This document shows, one piece after another, positions 1 to 11,279 of a stretch of 64,000 nucleotides of DNA; position 1 is the stretch's first letter, and every line of letters starts with the position of its first letter. Source of the stretch: Trichobilharzia regenti. Taxonomy: Eukaryota > Platyhelminthes > Trematoda > Strigeidida > Schistosomatidae. Under the pieces are notes generated by a model. It made no database searches. It was not told the origin of the DNA and saw only the letters and a list, made by a program, of their open reading frames with translations. The DNA lies in the NCBI GenBank assembly GCA_944472135.2, contig OX235266.1, positions 13,433,925-13,497,924 on the forward strand, written 5' to 3'. The position numbers and the translations under genes are program-made.

Positions 1-479
1 CTTTCAATATTACCATTAGTAATATTAGCACAAGACATATAAGCGAACAATATTGTTTTCAATTGGAGCCGATTAGGCTGAACTCTAACTTAAATATGTT
101 TATATATAACAATGTTAACCAGTGACGGTGATTTTGTTGATCAAATAATAATACTAATGTGGTAAATGTTTTAAACATCAGTAATAAGGACGATTTTAAC
201 TATAACAAAATATTGATAACAAGGTTTAAGCACGTAGCGATAAGAATAACGAAGGTGTCAGTAATATGTGTATATGTAGATAATTCAATAAAAAGATAAT
301 TAGGTCAAATCTTAAAAGTTACGTAATACTAAAGATGGGTGAAGTGGACAGATAATCAGGCTTTAAATATATATCATAAAAATACGAAGGAGGTAGAAAA
401 TAAGAAAGGGTGGGTGGGTTTTGAATAGAATTCACCTAGGCTAAGCAAGGGTGAGATAAAAGTAGAACAAGCTTCTTTT
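1..479. other. no recognisable feature
   Basis: AT-rich sequence without a credible coding region, tRNA-like fold or alignable repeat that I could see. Confidence 0.5.
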
Positions 480-491
480 TTGTGCAAAGAC

Positions 492-832
492 ACTAGGATT
501 GTTCTCTCGAATCAATTCCCATAGCTTCGGCTATGTGTAAAAGGTGGGTTCTAATTCCGTTCAAAAGGTTCGATGTAATGCGATAGATAACTTTGAAGGC
601 ACTATTTCTGTCCACTTGTTGACCACTATCAGCGAAAAGATGAACCAAAATATAACTTCCCATTGAATTCATTTGGCCTTTCCCACTAAACGATGAAGGA
701 CGATGCTTATTAAAGCGTTTGTTAAGCTGTCTAGTTGTTCGACCTATATATCGCTTTCTCCTTAGCAGGAACTAAATTCAATTTACACTGAAGTGAATCT
801 GTTTATCACAGGAATTTACTTTAACGGCTATA
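492..832 (-). pseudogene. Penelope-like element relic, GIY-YIG endonuclease part
   Basis: One minus-strand frame stays open for roughly 75 codons and reads ...KRYIGRTTRQLNKRFNKHR..., which fits the second half of a GIY-YIG nuclease domain (YIG followed by the conserved R and the H of the helix). It ends at a TAG at 492-494. In Penelope-like retroelements this domain sits C-terminal to the reverse transcriptase and nicks target DNA. No RT is left here, so this is a truncated fossil. The sequence is divergent from the GIY-YIG relics at 2.9 and 7.3 kb, so it probably belongs to a different PLE lineage. Confidence 0.55.
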
Positions 833-847
833 TAACAAAGCTCTTAA

Positions 848-1352
848 TCAGAACACACCCTCACTGCAGGGTTCAAACCCAGGACTTTCTGGCTACAAGG
901 ATAGCAAGCTCGTAGACCATCAAGCCACTGGGACCCAATCTAATGGCTTGTCCATGAATTCTAATTTCTACCAATTCACGATATAGCGCAACCGCTGGCC
1001 AATGTCTTCGGAGAGTATTTGTCCTCACACCCAACCCACTGCATTTTACTGGTCACGATGTCTCACTAGAACCCCATGTAACTTCTTACCTGAATATGGT
1101 TAGTCACTGAAGAACCTCTCATCGACATTCATGCATTGGTTTTAGGGATTTGGTTGATTGCTTGAAGGATTTTATCATGAGCTGACACTAGTTAGAGAAC
1201 CTTTAGAACCTAGCGGGTGCGCACTAATAAAAACTCCCAAACTAGGCTGACGAAACAACTGTCCAGCAATCCTAGGTGGTTTTCCAATGGTTTTCTAACC
1301 AATGTCAGCTCATAATGAAATCCTGTAACCAATCAATCAAATACCTACAAAT
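848..1352. repeat. tRNA-like/hammerhead fold-back element, copy 1 (decayed)
   Basis: The minus-strand tRNA-like arm (about 860-940, B-box-like GGTTTGAACCC in reverse) is followed by the family's central block and then by a plus-strand arm containing a degenerate hammerhead (about 1217-1268; GACGAAAC retained, CTGANGA core lost). The right end carries the family terminus ATGAAATCCTGTAACCAATC. The left arm's ribozyme is missing. Confidence 0.6.
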
Positions 1353-2139
1353 CAACACTTGAATATCTTATCTATAATGGAGTTATACTCTACCACAATG
1401 CCCACGTTTTTATGCTTAGTTGAGTTTTGAGTTTTTGAGTTATTTTGTAAAACTCTGTATAACAACAAATATGTGTTTGGGTGTGCACAAATATATCGCA
1501 TACTCTTGTCTACTTTATTGACTTTCTTAATGCTTATTGTTAAGAATATCAACGATTTTCATTATTGTTATTTTTCTTTATTCATAGACATTTTGTGATA
1601 CACATAAATTTGTAGGTGCGAGTTTTAAACTCACAAAAATTGTTTAGTCTGCCATTTCTTCAGTGCTTTTTTCAGCAATATTTTCGATTTGTCTTCAAGT
1701 CATCCTAAAGTATCTCTCTGTTCTTCACATAAATACGATCCATCCTATGTTTAATCTCTTCAAAATGTCGATAATTTTATAAGTTTATGTGTGTTCGACG
1801 CAGTAAACAGAATCAAAGTATTAGAGAAATAAAATTTAGTTTTAAACAAGACAAAAACGAGAGATTTGCTATTATTCAAAATCAAACTTTTCAAGAATTT
1901 CATTTCAAATACAGAGTAGAATTCTTTGGTTTGTATTGCTTCGTATCATCTGCATCACATTGTAGACACTTCATGCAAGCAGAGTTTTCTTTCTTATATA
2001 TATTATCGATTTATGATGCTTTTTGTTCATGTATAGAAGGTAGAAAAAAGTATCGAATGATTATGAGAATTGGTAAAATATTTTAACTGCCAATGAAGAG
2101 ACATTCTTATTCGAATAAAATTTGACTTCAACAAGTATT
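1353..2139. other. no supported gene
   Basis: AT-rich. About 1355-1500 resembles, in reverse, the terminal repeat seen at 10.60-10.69 and 36.44-36.53 kb. The open stretch at 1787-2086 (+, 99 codons) has no recognisable domain and low-complexity composition. Confidence 0.4.
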
Positions 2140-2140
2140 G

Positions 2141-2438
2141 GTTTGTAGGGATTTGATTGATTGATCACACGACTTTATCATAATCTGATATCGGTTAGAG
2201 AACTAACCAGGGTGTACTGGGCAGCTGTTTTATCCCAGCTGCATGGTGATTCGGCAGAAGCTGGAATTCATGGGATGGTTACTGAATCGGATCCTCGTTG
2301 CTTACGCGGTTAACAGCTCACTAGCATACTGATGAAGAGATCCAAAATAGAGGGACGAAACAGGTGTCCAGTACTCTCGGCTGGCTTTTCCGTAGTTCTC
2401 TGAACGATATCAGTGGATGATGAAATCCTGTAACAAAT
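2141..2438 (+). repeat. tRNA-like/hammerhead fold-back element, copy 2
   Basis: Both family termini are present (GTTTGTAGGGATTTGATTG at left, GATGAAATCCTGTAAC at right), with a large internal deletion. The plus-strand ribozyme-like segment 2324-2376 keeps GACGAAAC and CCAGTAC, but stem II and position C3 are altered. Confidence 0.6.
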
Positions 2439-2445
2439 TATCTTT

Positions 2446-3420
2446 ATGTCAAACCTTGAGAAAACAAAGTTGAAGCATGCAATTGATCAAAAGACTTCCT
2501 ATTATCGATATGTCGATGACACATTTGCCTTATACCTACTCAGACTATTCAACAACGCACACACAAATATTGTATTCACTATGGAACATGAAAATGATGG
2601 AAAGTTCCTTTTCCTTGATTTCGCCATGCCACAGCTAGAAGATGGTAGTCTCCAGAGGTTAATCTACCGAAAGCCCACATGGAATGGACAATACTTGCAT
2701 TTTAATAGTTTTTGTCCGAATAGCTATAAACGAGCACTAGTCAAGACTCTTTAATATAGAGCGAGGAGAATATGCTGTGCAGAGAAACTAGAGGGAGAAT
2801 TTACTAATCTCGAAAAGGTGTTGAAACACAACGGCTATCCTCAAAGATTCATTAACAAATATGGAAGATGTGAAGGCTCAAATACCAAAGAAATCACAGT
2901 CGAAAAAAGGGCCTGTCTTCATTCAACTAGATTTTAAGAGTGAAAACATTGCAGCAATGGTCAACAGAGGACTGAGAACGTCACTAACCACAGCCTATCC
3001 TGCAACCAAGTTGGTTTCCGTCCATAGAACAACATGCTCTTTGGTGCAGTCGAAAGTTGATAGATACCCTTCTCATGTTAACTTCAACTGTGTATTCAAA
3101 TTTACGTGTATCTGCGGGAGCAGTTACATTGGGAGAACAGAAAGAAAGGCATACATCCGATTTTCTGAACATGTGCCGTAAAGCCTACGTCTCAAGGGAA
3201 CAAACTCATAGTAGCGTTATTAACCAGACATCCCCTTGATAGGGGTAATGAGGTAGAAATCCATAAATCGTTCAAAATTATCAATAGACAAAAGAGCTCT
3301 ATTCTCCTAAAGTTTGCTGAAACAATTTCTATCAAACGCTTGAAACCAGACTGATGTGTTCAGAAAGAAGCAATTAGCAGTTTTTCCTTGCCCATTCTGG
3401 TAACTGGATGTTTTTGTTCT
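2446..3420 (+). pseudogene. Penelope-like element: RT fragment plus GIY-YIG endonuclease
   Basis: The first 102 codons (2446-2754) encode the RT palm motif RYVDDTF followed by FLDFAMP and the thumb-like stretch YRKPTWNGQYLHFNSFCP, all typical of Penelope-like reverse transcriptases. After a stop the coding signal shifts frame; 2861-3181 then gives CVFKFTCICGSSYIGRTER, the start of a GIY-YIG nuclease, and weaker similarity continues to about 3420 in other frames. The RT fingers are absent, so the copy is 5'-truncated and inactive. A second copy of the same family lies on the minus strand at 39.77-41.12 kb, where the nuclease part is split by a solo LTR. Confidence 0.75.
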
Positions 3421-3860
3421 CTAATCTGATTACGTAATCTTTGTCTTTAACCCCACCCTCCCTTTATAATCTGTAATTTTGCTAGTCTCTTCTTTCTATG
3501 ATTTGAGTTCAACTCAGTACATTGTCACCAAAATTATTAGTCACTATACATCTAACGCACATCTCATCTTGATTATGTAACTCCTTTACCATTATATGCG
3601 TACATTTATTTTCTTTAATTTTGAACTGCCTGTGTAAAAACTGTACAAGCACAATTTTTCTGAGCACTATTTAGCAATTGTGGAACTTTCTGTCAACTGA
3701 CAACATGTAAAATTTGCAAGTATGTTAAAACTTTTCTGTAGTTGTACCTCGCAATTTATTTGAGCTGTAAGCAGCTGATGAGAAGCCAACGAAATAAATG
3801 ATGGTACCATATTATTCTCCACATACCTCCACTGTTGTTCTTGCTTTATTCAAATTTTCA
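3421..3860 (+). repeat. PLE 3' tail repeat
   Basis: Untranslated tail of the preceding element. The segment around 3745-3850 (GCTGTAAGCAGCTGATGAG, GGTACCATATTATTCT) recurs at 5.10-5.22, 39.77-39.90 (reverse), 41.34-41.45 and 56.40-56.51 kb. Confidence 0.65.
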
Positions 3861-4866
3861 GGAATAGGTGCTTAGCATACTAACAGTAATTTTAGTGTTA
3901 CTTTTCAACAGTTGTTTCTTTGCATCGTTGTCACAAGTGTTCACATCTTGCTACCATTCCTTTTATTGTTTTGTAGACTAAATTTTCGTTTTATCAAAGA
4001 ACAACACTTCTCCCCTGCAGTAGGTTATCAAGGTGTCATCAGTAGTTCACTCGATTGATATATCTGATGTGTGGTGATTATAAACTCATTTCTATACATA
4101 TTTTCAATCTGTGCCTTCTGAGTGTGAATTGGGACTTCAAGTCTTCGCTCTACCGAGGCCCATGGTATTGTTTTTACGGGATTAGACTGATGAACTCCCG
4201 GAAATCCTTCAGCCTCTTCCGAGCTCACTAAAAAACGAGTGACGTTTAGGAGTATGTCTTATGGGAGTAAAACACGAACCACTGATACTCAGAAATTGTT
4301 TAGTTTATTTATCCAACGGACTCTTGAAACCTTGGTTTGTTAGTTCCAGATAATTAATTGGGTCATACAGGATAGCTGTATGACCTGTCTGGTTGTATAG
4401 AAAACTTTACCGACACAACTAATCAGTGTCAAGCATCAAGCAGTTCGACAGGGTTTTTCCTCAAATGATAAGCCAGCTAAGTGTTCACTTGACCTAGTTT
4501 CTTTCAGCAGCCTTTTCCCCATACTAAAGATCACAAGACCAGAAAAATTGACAACACAAAATCTATTTGCCGTCAACTGAGATGCAATTTATACATCTGT
4601 CGTTGCTTTTGTTTATTATAATCCATGATCAATAAAGTATGATTAATTCTCAAAATACTGCATTTAGAAGAGTGTAAATAAAGCGTTGTTGACAAGGATT
4701 GGACGGTGTTTTTTTAATTACGTAAACATCATGTGTCAGCTGGTAATTACACGACTACAGCACTTCTTTTTTGTTGACATTTTTTTTCTCTGTGTGGTAA
4801 ATATATTATGCATAAATAATGAGAAACACAGATCACTGTAACAATTATTCAGTGGAATTTACAAAA
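3861..4866. other. upstream region of the 4.87-kb exon
   Basis: No gene or recognised repeat. The last few hundred bases are AT-rich, with pyrimidine tracts (4768-4795). They presumably contain the promoter for the exon at 4867, but I cannot identify a start site. Confidence 0.35.
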
Positions 4867-4945
4867 ATGCGTCTGACTGAACAATTACTTTTGCTAACGT
4901 TTGTGTTAGTTAAAATTTGTACATTGGAAGTAACCAGTTCAGTAG
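4867..4945 (+). CDS. signal-peptide first exon, MEG-like (third copy)
   Basis: ATG opens 26 codons plus 1 nt, followed directly by the splice donor G|GTAAGA. The peptide begins MRLTEQLLLLTFVLVKICTL and ends EVTSSV: a short basic start, a leucine-rich core and a small-residue cleavage region, as in a secretory signal. Length (79 nt) and end phase (1) are identical to the first exons of the two minus-strand paralogues at 45.6 and 59.9 kb, although the upstream DNA does not align. Later exons are uncertain: a 33-nt candidate at 23106 and a possible terminal exon at 32175 are both open in phase 1. Most of the intervening DNA is retroelement. Confidence 0.55.
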
Positions 4946-5001
4946 GTAAGATTAAAATTCCTTAATGTTTTTTACTGCATAATATACATATATATGCAGT
5001 A

Positions 5002-5220
5002 TTATTATTATTTCCTTTAGTCCCTAGAGGAACGTAGGGTTTCAGCCCAGCGTCTTCATTGCTTTCGGTACTCTGCTAAAGTTTTCACCTGACTCCAAGT
5101 CTGCCCTCATAATTTATTCAGGCTATAAGCAGCTGATGAGAAGCCAATGAAATAAATGATGGTACCATATTATTCTGCACAAACCGCCACTGTTGTTCTT
5201 ACTTGATTCAAATTGATTAA
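5002..5220 (-). repeat. RTE 3' end fragment next to a PLE tail
   Basis: TTATTATTATTTCCTTTAG through about 5100 is the reverse complement of the 3' end of the RTE element (compare 14.22-14.26 kb). About 5100-5220 is a plus-strand copy of the PLE tail repeat. Both lie inside the first intron of the 4.87-kb exon, if that is a gene. Confidence 0.5.
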
Positions 5221-5318
5221 GGGGAATAAATGCATGATGTAACAAATTAAATATCCACTATTCACTGACAGTTAAGCAAAACATCATTGACTATATTATG
5301 ATCCTAATTGAATGGCTT

Positions 5319-5888
5319 TTTTAAGTGTCGGTTTGTAGGAATTTGATTGGTTACAGGATTTTATCATAAGTTAACATTGATTAGAGACCTATTGGAAAGC
5401 CCAGGAGTGCTGAACGCCTGTTTCGTCAGACTAGTTAGGGATTCGTCTGCAGTACACAACCAACGAGGTTCGAACCCAGGACCCTCTGGTTACTAGGCGA
5501 GCTCGTATACTAATAGGCCACTGGGATGCTCACTAGCGACTCGCTCTATTCAGATAGGTAGTTACCTGGAGGTGTTTTGGGAAGTCGTCATCAGTAGGGT
5601 GCAGCAGGTCAGGTGTGAGGACACATACTCACCGAAGACATCGGCTAGGGGTTGCACTATGTAGGGAATTGTCATAAGTTAGAATTTATGGACAAGCCAT
5701 TGGATTGGGTCCTAGTGGTCTACGAGCTCGCTATTCTCCTAACCAGATGGTCCAGGTTTCGAACCCTCCTGTGTGGCTGCGTACTGTTGAAGAGTCCTAG
5801 ATTAGACTGACGAAACAGCTTTCCAGTACTCTCTGTAGGTTTTCCAACGGTTACCTAATCAGTGTCAGCTCATGATGAAATCGTGTAA
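5319..5888. mobile_element. tRNA-like/hammerhead fold-back element, copy 3, full length
   Basis: Flanked by a 10-bp direct repeat TGAATGGCTT (5309-5318 and 5889-5898), read as a target-site duplication. The left arm has a minus-strand ribozyme-like unit (about 5407-5455) and tRNA-like unit. A central block ends in GAATTGTCATAAGTTAGAAT, and the right arm has a plus-strand tRNA-like unit (5712-5780) and ribozyme-like unit (5781-5830). Both ribozymes are mutated: U4 to A in the left, C3 to U in the right. This copy shows the complete family layout. Confidence 0.75.
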
Positions 5889-5898
5889 TGAATGGCTT

Positions 5899-6710
5899 AT
5901 TATAGGGAGAAAGGAAGAAAGAGATTCAGTAGGCTGTTTGGATTTCTACTGAATTAGGGCTCTTCAGACGTCTGTCACCACGATCTTGCAGCATAGACGC
6001 CACAGTTCACAGGTCAATGAACTCCAAACCAGTGTCTGAATCGTCTAAGGAATGACCTGCTAATAAAGCGATCCTGAGTTCAACACCCATTTGGGTCAAT
6101 TTTGACTGTATTAAATGAAATTTCAAATGCATCAGAGTTTTATGAAAACTGATTTTTTTGGAACACGTTTTTATTCTTGAAGCTCAGAGATGTTTTTAGT
6201 GACCACGGTGATGTTAATGTTTGTAAGATCTGAACTCTTCGATTGATGAACATCTGGTAAAAAGCAAACGATGAATTAGTTCAGCACTGTGATAGATTAC
6301 ATATCTCTACCTACTTTAGATAGTAGTACCGAATAGAAGTAAATACCAAAGAGACTCGAAAGAATGTTTTTTGAGACAAACTCATTGTAGGTATATGAAT
6401 TTAGTGTAACATATCTTCAATCCCTTGTGCTTTGCACATCATTTACTAATTGGTTGAATATCACCATATTCGATGCCTTGTTCGATTCTGAACAGTGTTT
6501 CTAACGTTATTCTGACAGCTCTGTTCTTCGACTGCTTTTTTGAATGCCCAAAACATATTGGTATTTTACAGATATACTACTTATTTCTGATTATGAGTAG
6601 CACACATCACAGTACTTCAATTCGAATAATTTCTGTGTTTCTTGACTTGGTTTGCAAAAAGCATGTTTTACAGCCGCAGTTCAGATTACTGCTCTTTGAT
6701 GTGGTTGTTT
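5899..6710. other. no supported gene
   Basis: No recognised element. It could be intron of the plus-strand gene. Confidence 0.4.
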
Positions 6711-6714
6711 TCTC

Positions 6715-7600
6715 CGAGCTGGATAATTAATTTGCAAAGCTTTCATCGCCCTACTAGGCGACGTCTTCAGCGCATACTTCAATTTGAAATGAGCTTTCAG
6801 ATTTCGCCACGAGTTCACTGTGCGTCGGTGCCACAGTGACTACGACTCTCGCCGACTATGCACACGGTCCGAGGTTTAATCCCCTACCGACGCACACCTG
6901 ATGTCTATGGTAGGCCTGCAAAATCTGGGCTTCCGATATCACATGCTGAAAATTCCATACTTGTACGAAAAATACAGTGTGAAATCAAGCTGTAATAAAA
7001 AGTTCATCTCTCCTAGTGACCCTGAGAGTGACTGGTTGTTTTTGTGTGTTTTCACACCTTCTAGGTTACTTGTATTGGAACTGATTGTTTCTTTGAATTT
7101 AACTTTGACCCTATTTGTGTGAGGTTTCTTTCTTATCGGTTGATAAATTTTGTCTATCTCGATGTGTCTATTGATTGATGATTCACTGAAATACCAAGTA
7201 GCCTTCTAAAAATTCTCTAGCATTCTTGTTGTTCCCTCTGTCTAATATTTAAACGCTGGTTGTCCCAATCGAATTGATATCCATGGTTGTCTGTATGTGG
7301 TGATATGAGGGAGTGGATATCATGTATTTTGAAGGCTAGCTTATGTTCGTGGATACGAAGACGAAGGGGACGTTGTCCATTTTGGCCAATGTAGTGTTTT
7401 TCGCAGTTGTTACAATTTATTTTGTAGATGATGTTGGTTTTATCTTCTTTCGCTGTTGAGTCTTTTGATTGACATAGAATTGAGTGAAGTGACTTTGAAC
7501 AAGTCAAAGGGACATCTGAGCTAAAAATCTTCTCTATCATATCTAGATTACTACTCTATCAGGATATGTGCTCGACTTTTTAAATGCTGCTATTCATGAC
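6715..7600 (-). pseudogene. Penelope-like element relic with GIY-YIG domain, interrupted by a SINE
   Basis: The minus strand from 7540 to 7217 is open for 107 codons and contains NIIYKINCNNCEKHYIGQNG followed by RLRIHEHK, a clear GIY-YIG nuclease core (Y..GIY-like start, YIGQ, R, EH). The 3' untranslated part (7200 down to 6715) aligns with a second copy at 48.65-48.96 kb, where the stretch 6808-7002 is absent because a SINE has inserted here. The RT domain is not present. Confidence 0.65.
6808..7002 (+). mobile_element. tRNA-headed SINE with CR1-type tail, copy 1
   Basis: The head (about 6819-6896) can form a tRNA-like acceptor stem, with GTGCGTCGG pairing with CCGACGCAC, and has a degenerate B box (GGTTTAATCCC). 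The body and tail (CATGCTGAAAATTCCATAC... AATCAAGCTGTAATAAAAA) match the last 70 nt of the CR1-like LINE at 29.58-29.65 kb. The empty site is visible in the homologous PLE copy at 48.75 kb. A 6-bp repeat AGTTCA flanks it. Confidence 0.7.
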
Positions 7601-7639
7601 TGCGTCCTCTATAGCTTAATCATTATGTATAACTGACTA

Positions 7640-8010
7640 TTATTATTCCTTTAGGTTCCATGTAGAAAATAGAGTTTCAACAGCAAATCTCCATTTAATC
7701 GTGCTTTCTGTAGTCGTTTTAATTTGGCTCCACGATTTTCAATAACGTTTAATCTCCTTCTGACATGGTCACTCCTAAACCTGTATGTAACTCGTCATCT
7801 CTTATTTAGGGGACGACTCAGGGATGAGTCTGGAGAGCAATTTTACTGATCATTCTCCTCAGCATGTATTAACCGCATCTACACTTCCTTCGGTGTATTT
7901 GGTAGGTGGTAAGTTCTTGGTTAGTTTCTTGGTTATGCTCTTTGGTTATTTGACTTTCATAACTGACTGAAGCGCCGCTGCTGATAAAAGTGTGAAATGG
8001 TCGGTTGGAA
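7640..8010 (-). pseudogene. RTE-like LINE 3' relic
   Basis: Starts with TTATTATTCCTTTAGGTTCC, the reverse of an RTE 3' end, and continues in a pattern seen in the other minus-strand RTE fragments (47.2, 50.6 kb). No open frame remains. Confidence 0.35.
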
Positions 8011-8364
8011 ATGCTTTTGGTGACATGCCAAGTCTCTAAACCTTACTGACGCGATGATTTTGCTGAAAATTCATATTTTGTTGTCTATACCGAATGCAGC
8101 AGATTTTGTACATTGATTTCAGATTATTGACTGTCTTACTTTTCAAACGCTGGCGGTGACATTTTCATCTGTGCCACTTGAAACAGTGACACTTAGTTGA
8201 GGGAAACAGAGGGATATCGTCAAGTGTCTCTCTTTGATAGTGACTGCTTCATGTTGTTTTTTATATATTTTTATTACCTTTAGCAGTACGTTCAGTTGAA
8301 GTCCTCTCGTCTGTGTCTGCTCTGTCAACTTGTTAATTTTCAATTCACTGAAAATACAGATCTA
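8011..8364. other. no supported gene
   Basis: AT-rich, nothing recognised. Confidence 0.35.
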
Positions 8365-9235
8365 GACATGAATATAAGAACAAAACGGTTCAGCAAAGAA
8401 TCTATTTTCGGCGGATTCATTCACTTAGCTGAATAGTCGCATTTACATATATAATTATTTTGTATGTATGCATGCATTAGGACTGTCGAACAAAAATAAC
8501 CTACCGTTTTTTGCTTGTTCACATGCAGCGAGATGTATGTGTCGTTCGATGAGTGTTTTATCCCGCTTAGCTACGCAAAGGTGATAGTGGATGAATAAAG
8601 AGTGCTATAATTGAACATACAGTCAACACTGGTCACTCAATAAGCACGAAGAATTCATTGAAAATCATCTACAAAGTCACAAGAAGCCTCCTGAAGACGG
8701 CAAGCTTCCGTTTGCTTCGCATTGCCCAGCAGGCCTTAGAGATTCCGTTAGAAAACCATGATTTATGCCCACAGAAGTAACTTCTCCGCCTCTTCCTTCT
8801 ACCTTGTGTATAATCCCAAGTTCCATAACTGTGTTAATACTGTTTTGTTAGCTTTTTTTTGAATTTTTGTATGGTATCTTATTAAAATCTTCTTAACCAA
8901 CCCTCTGTTCGCTCTTTCTACCTATTACATAATTTATTTCCTGGACACGTGTCTCCATTATCATCCTTCTTCATATTGCGCAACCCTTGGCAACATTTAC
9001 TAATGTTCAGCCCACACCCTAGTTACAATTTAGATTATTCATCACATTTTAGAAACATTTTGATGACTTTAGCAGTAACCCTAACACTTTTTTATTTTTA
9101 TCTTTGTTTGACAGTTCTACTGTACAATTACATACCGAAAAATAATTATATATAAATACGATTGTACAGCTAAGTGAGTGAATTCGCCGACGAAAAGAGA
9201 CTCTTCTCTGAACTTCGTTGTTCTTGTTGATTTTC
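8365..9235 (+). pseudogene. Penelope-like relic with inverted terminal repeats
   Basis: About 8365-8470 is an inverted copy of sequence at about 9110-9230 (GCTAAGTGAATGAATTCGC motif, with TATTCATGTCT at the outer end of the left copy); the same terminal sequence recurs at 30.69-30.77 kb. Between them, 8630-8760 translates to a PLE-like C-terminal stretch without a full domain. Inverted LTR-like termini are a known PLE feature. Confidence 0.45.
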
Positions 9236-9640
9236 GCCTGCAGATTGACGTTTTATGAAACTAGACATTAGTCGTCGGCGAGGACTATGCCTTCTAGAGT
9301 CTTCTTGTCTACCCAACAAATTCGTGTCTTCCCAGACTACACTGTCTGTCGCATCATACAGTGCACCATAATGAGGAATACCGTCGATGACAATGACAGC
9401 TTTATCTCCTTTATGCCTTTACTTTAAATTCTTGGTTTGGTTTTCAAGATCCGAAGTGTACAATCAAATCAATGAAACTGTATCAGGGCAAGGGATTCAT
9501 ATATGTCAGATAATCCCTCAACAAAATTAGCACGCTGCTTTCACTGGTTTGGAAGATATTTTTAAGAAATCAGTTTGTATATATGCAGAAACAGTAATTA
9601 CGACTTATATGCAATGATTATGAATACAAGTATAAAACTT
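9236..9640. other. no supported gene
   Basis: Nothing recognised. Confidence 0.35.
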
Positions 9641-9649
9641 GCGCACTCT

Positions 9650-10690
9650 GGTTGAGTATAACTACGTTATGGATACGATTTTATTTTGTTAAAGCACACA
9701 GTATTGTTATACAGTAATATAACTGATGACCACGTTTCGAGTACAAACTATTCCTCATAATCATATCAAGTTACTCATACAACTTCTTCTTTCATCTATG
9801 TACATTTGTGCAATTCACAAGTTACTTAATTAAAAATCAATATGGGATAATGTACATTCAGAAATGATAATAACATGAGTGTTATTGGTCAATTACAATC
9901 GGATGGGAAATAAGACGAGTGTTTTTTTATACTCATAATGAGTAACTTGTTAGAATGTTCTGATGTACGTGAATTGAAATAGAATTTTGAGATTATTTAT
10001 TATCCTTTTCTAATCTGACTGGTGGCAAAAATATCTTCTATATTTGTGGTATTTACATTGGGGCATTTCTGTTGCATGTGTTGGGTGTAGACTCAATGAA
10101 CAAGGATTCAGTAATCAACCTTTTAGAATCTTAAACCTCTCTCACCCTATTGTGTGGTTGTATGCTAATGCATGCAGTGCGATTGCTGAGCTTTTTTTAA
10201 ATTACTTATCTTCTCGGGTTCAACCATTCTTGCCTTGGCTAAATTCTTATGTTCTGACAAACAGTCTGAATACCCCGATCTACTAGTTTGACCCATGCAG
10301 TTGATCTAACTCACAGTCATTACAAGGTATTTTGTAAATTATATTATTTTGTCTAATCGGGTCAACACGAGGTCCTTCAGCCTACGGAGATGGTCCCTGA
10401 GTGATTTTGTAGGTTTGAATGGCACCAAAATTCCGGTTTTATTAGGAATCCTACGTATGTCCCGTCTTTGCGTGGTATAATAAAAGATGACTTATATTCT
10501 CTCTTATTTATGTTGTCATTATTAGTTTCACAGTTATTTTTAATTTGCCTTTGGCCTTTTGCGATCTTGATATGATTATGAGCAATAGTTTGTGCTAGAA
10601 ACTTGGTCATCAATTAATATTACTGTATAACAACAATGTGTGATTTATCAAAATAAAATCTTATCCATAATGGAGTGATTATGAATATTG
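9650..10690 (-). pseudogene. Penelope-like relic with inverted termini
   Basis: The left terminal block (about 9662-9780) is the inverted counterpart of the right block (about 10560-10680): ATAACAATACTGTGTG and CTCATAATCATATCAAG occur in opposite orientations. Inside, the minus-strand stretch around 10500-10400 reads REYKSSFIIPRKDGTYVGFL, comparable to KSSVVLLYKEGTSPTLHRIL at 21.6 kb, the conserved inter-domain segment of PLEs just before GIY-YIG. Confidence 0.5.
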
Positions 10691-10989
10691 ATATCGACAA
10701 AACTTCCAATGATATCACTTCACTCCTTCGAACTTACGTATGCAATCAGTTGGTTTTGTTGGTTAATGCGAGTAGATTAAAAACCGGAAAAGTTATGAGA
10801 ATATCCGTTCATTGACAGTATGGAAGGAGGTCAACAACCAAACAAAGCCATTAGATGACTTCAGCACTTGCGAATCGATAGACACTGGTTCCTTCAAAGT
10901 TACAGCAACATCTTGTTACAAGTGCCACAAAGCATATAAACATTAGGCACAGGTATTTCTACGCAATTTCTTCAACCATCTAATTTCAG
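10691..10989. other. left flank of the RTE insertion
   Basis: No gene. It ends in a pyrimidine-rich tract and AG at 10988-10989 that would make a good 3' splice site. Confidence 0.35.
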
Positions 10990-11279
10990 AACAAGCTTCT
11001 ATGAAATTAACCTCACCAGATTACTAGCTTGCTACGCTACTAGCTTACTAGTTTTCTAGCGGGTCCCAAGCCCGGATAAAGAGGGAGGGTTGGGGCGTGG
11101 TGCTAACAACTCCACCCCCGTAAAACAACGAAATCGCTACAGAAACTTCAACGAATAAATATATTAAAAATTCTGAAAACATAAACAATTACCTTATTTT
11201 TTGCTGGAATTGGGAAAGTGAAATGATGCAGGCTGGTGAAAGCCTTTGGGAAGCCAGTCAGCCGACGTGCCTTCTTTCG

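Noticed and set aside
3745..3800. CTGATGAGAAGCCAACGAAAT in the PLE tail as another hammerhead
   Set aside because: It has CTGATGA and CGAAA, but the intervening bases cannot form a stem II beyond one pair and no NUH cleavage site with stem III is evident; variants at 5.1, 41.4 and 56.4 kb do not show compensating changes.
6193..6215. 23-nt micro-exon before GTAAGA at 6216
   Set aside because: Length 23 breaks the phase needed downstream and the acceptor is weak; chance is likely.
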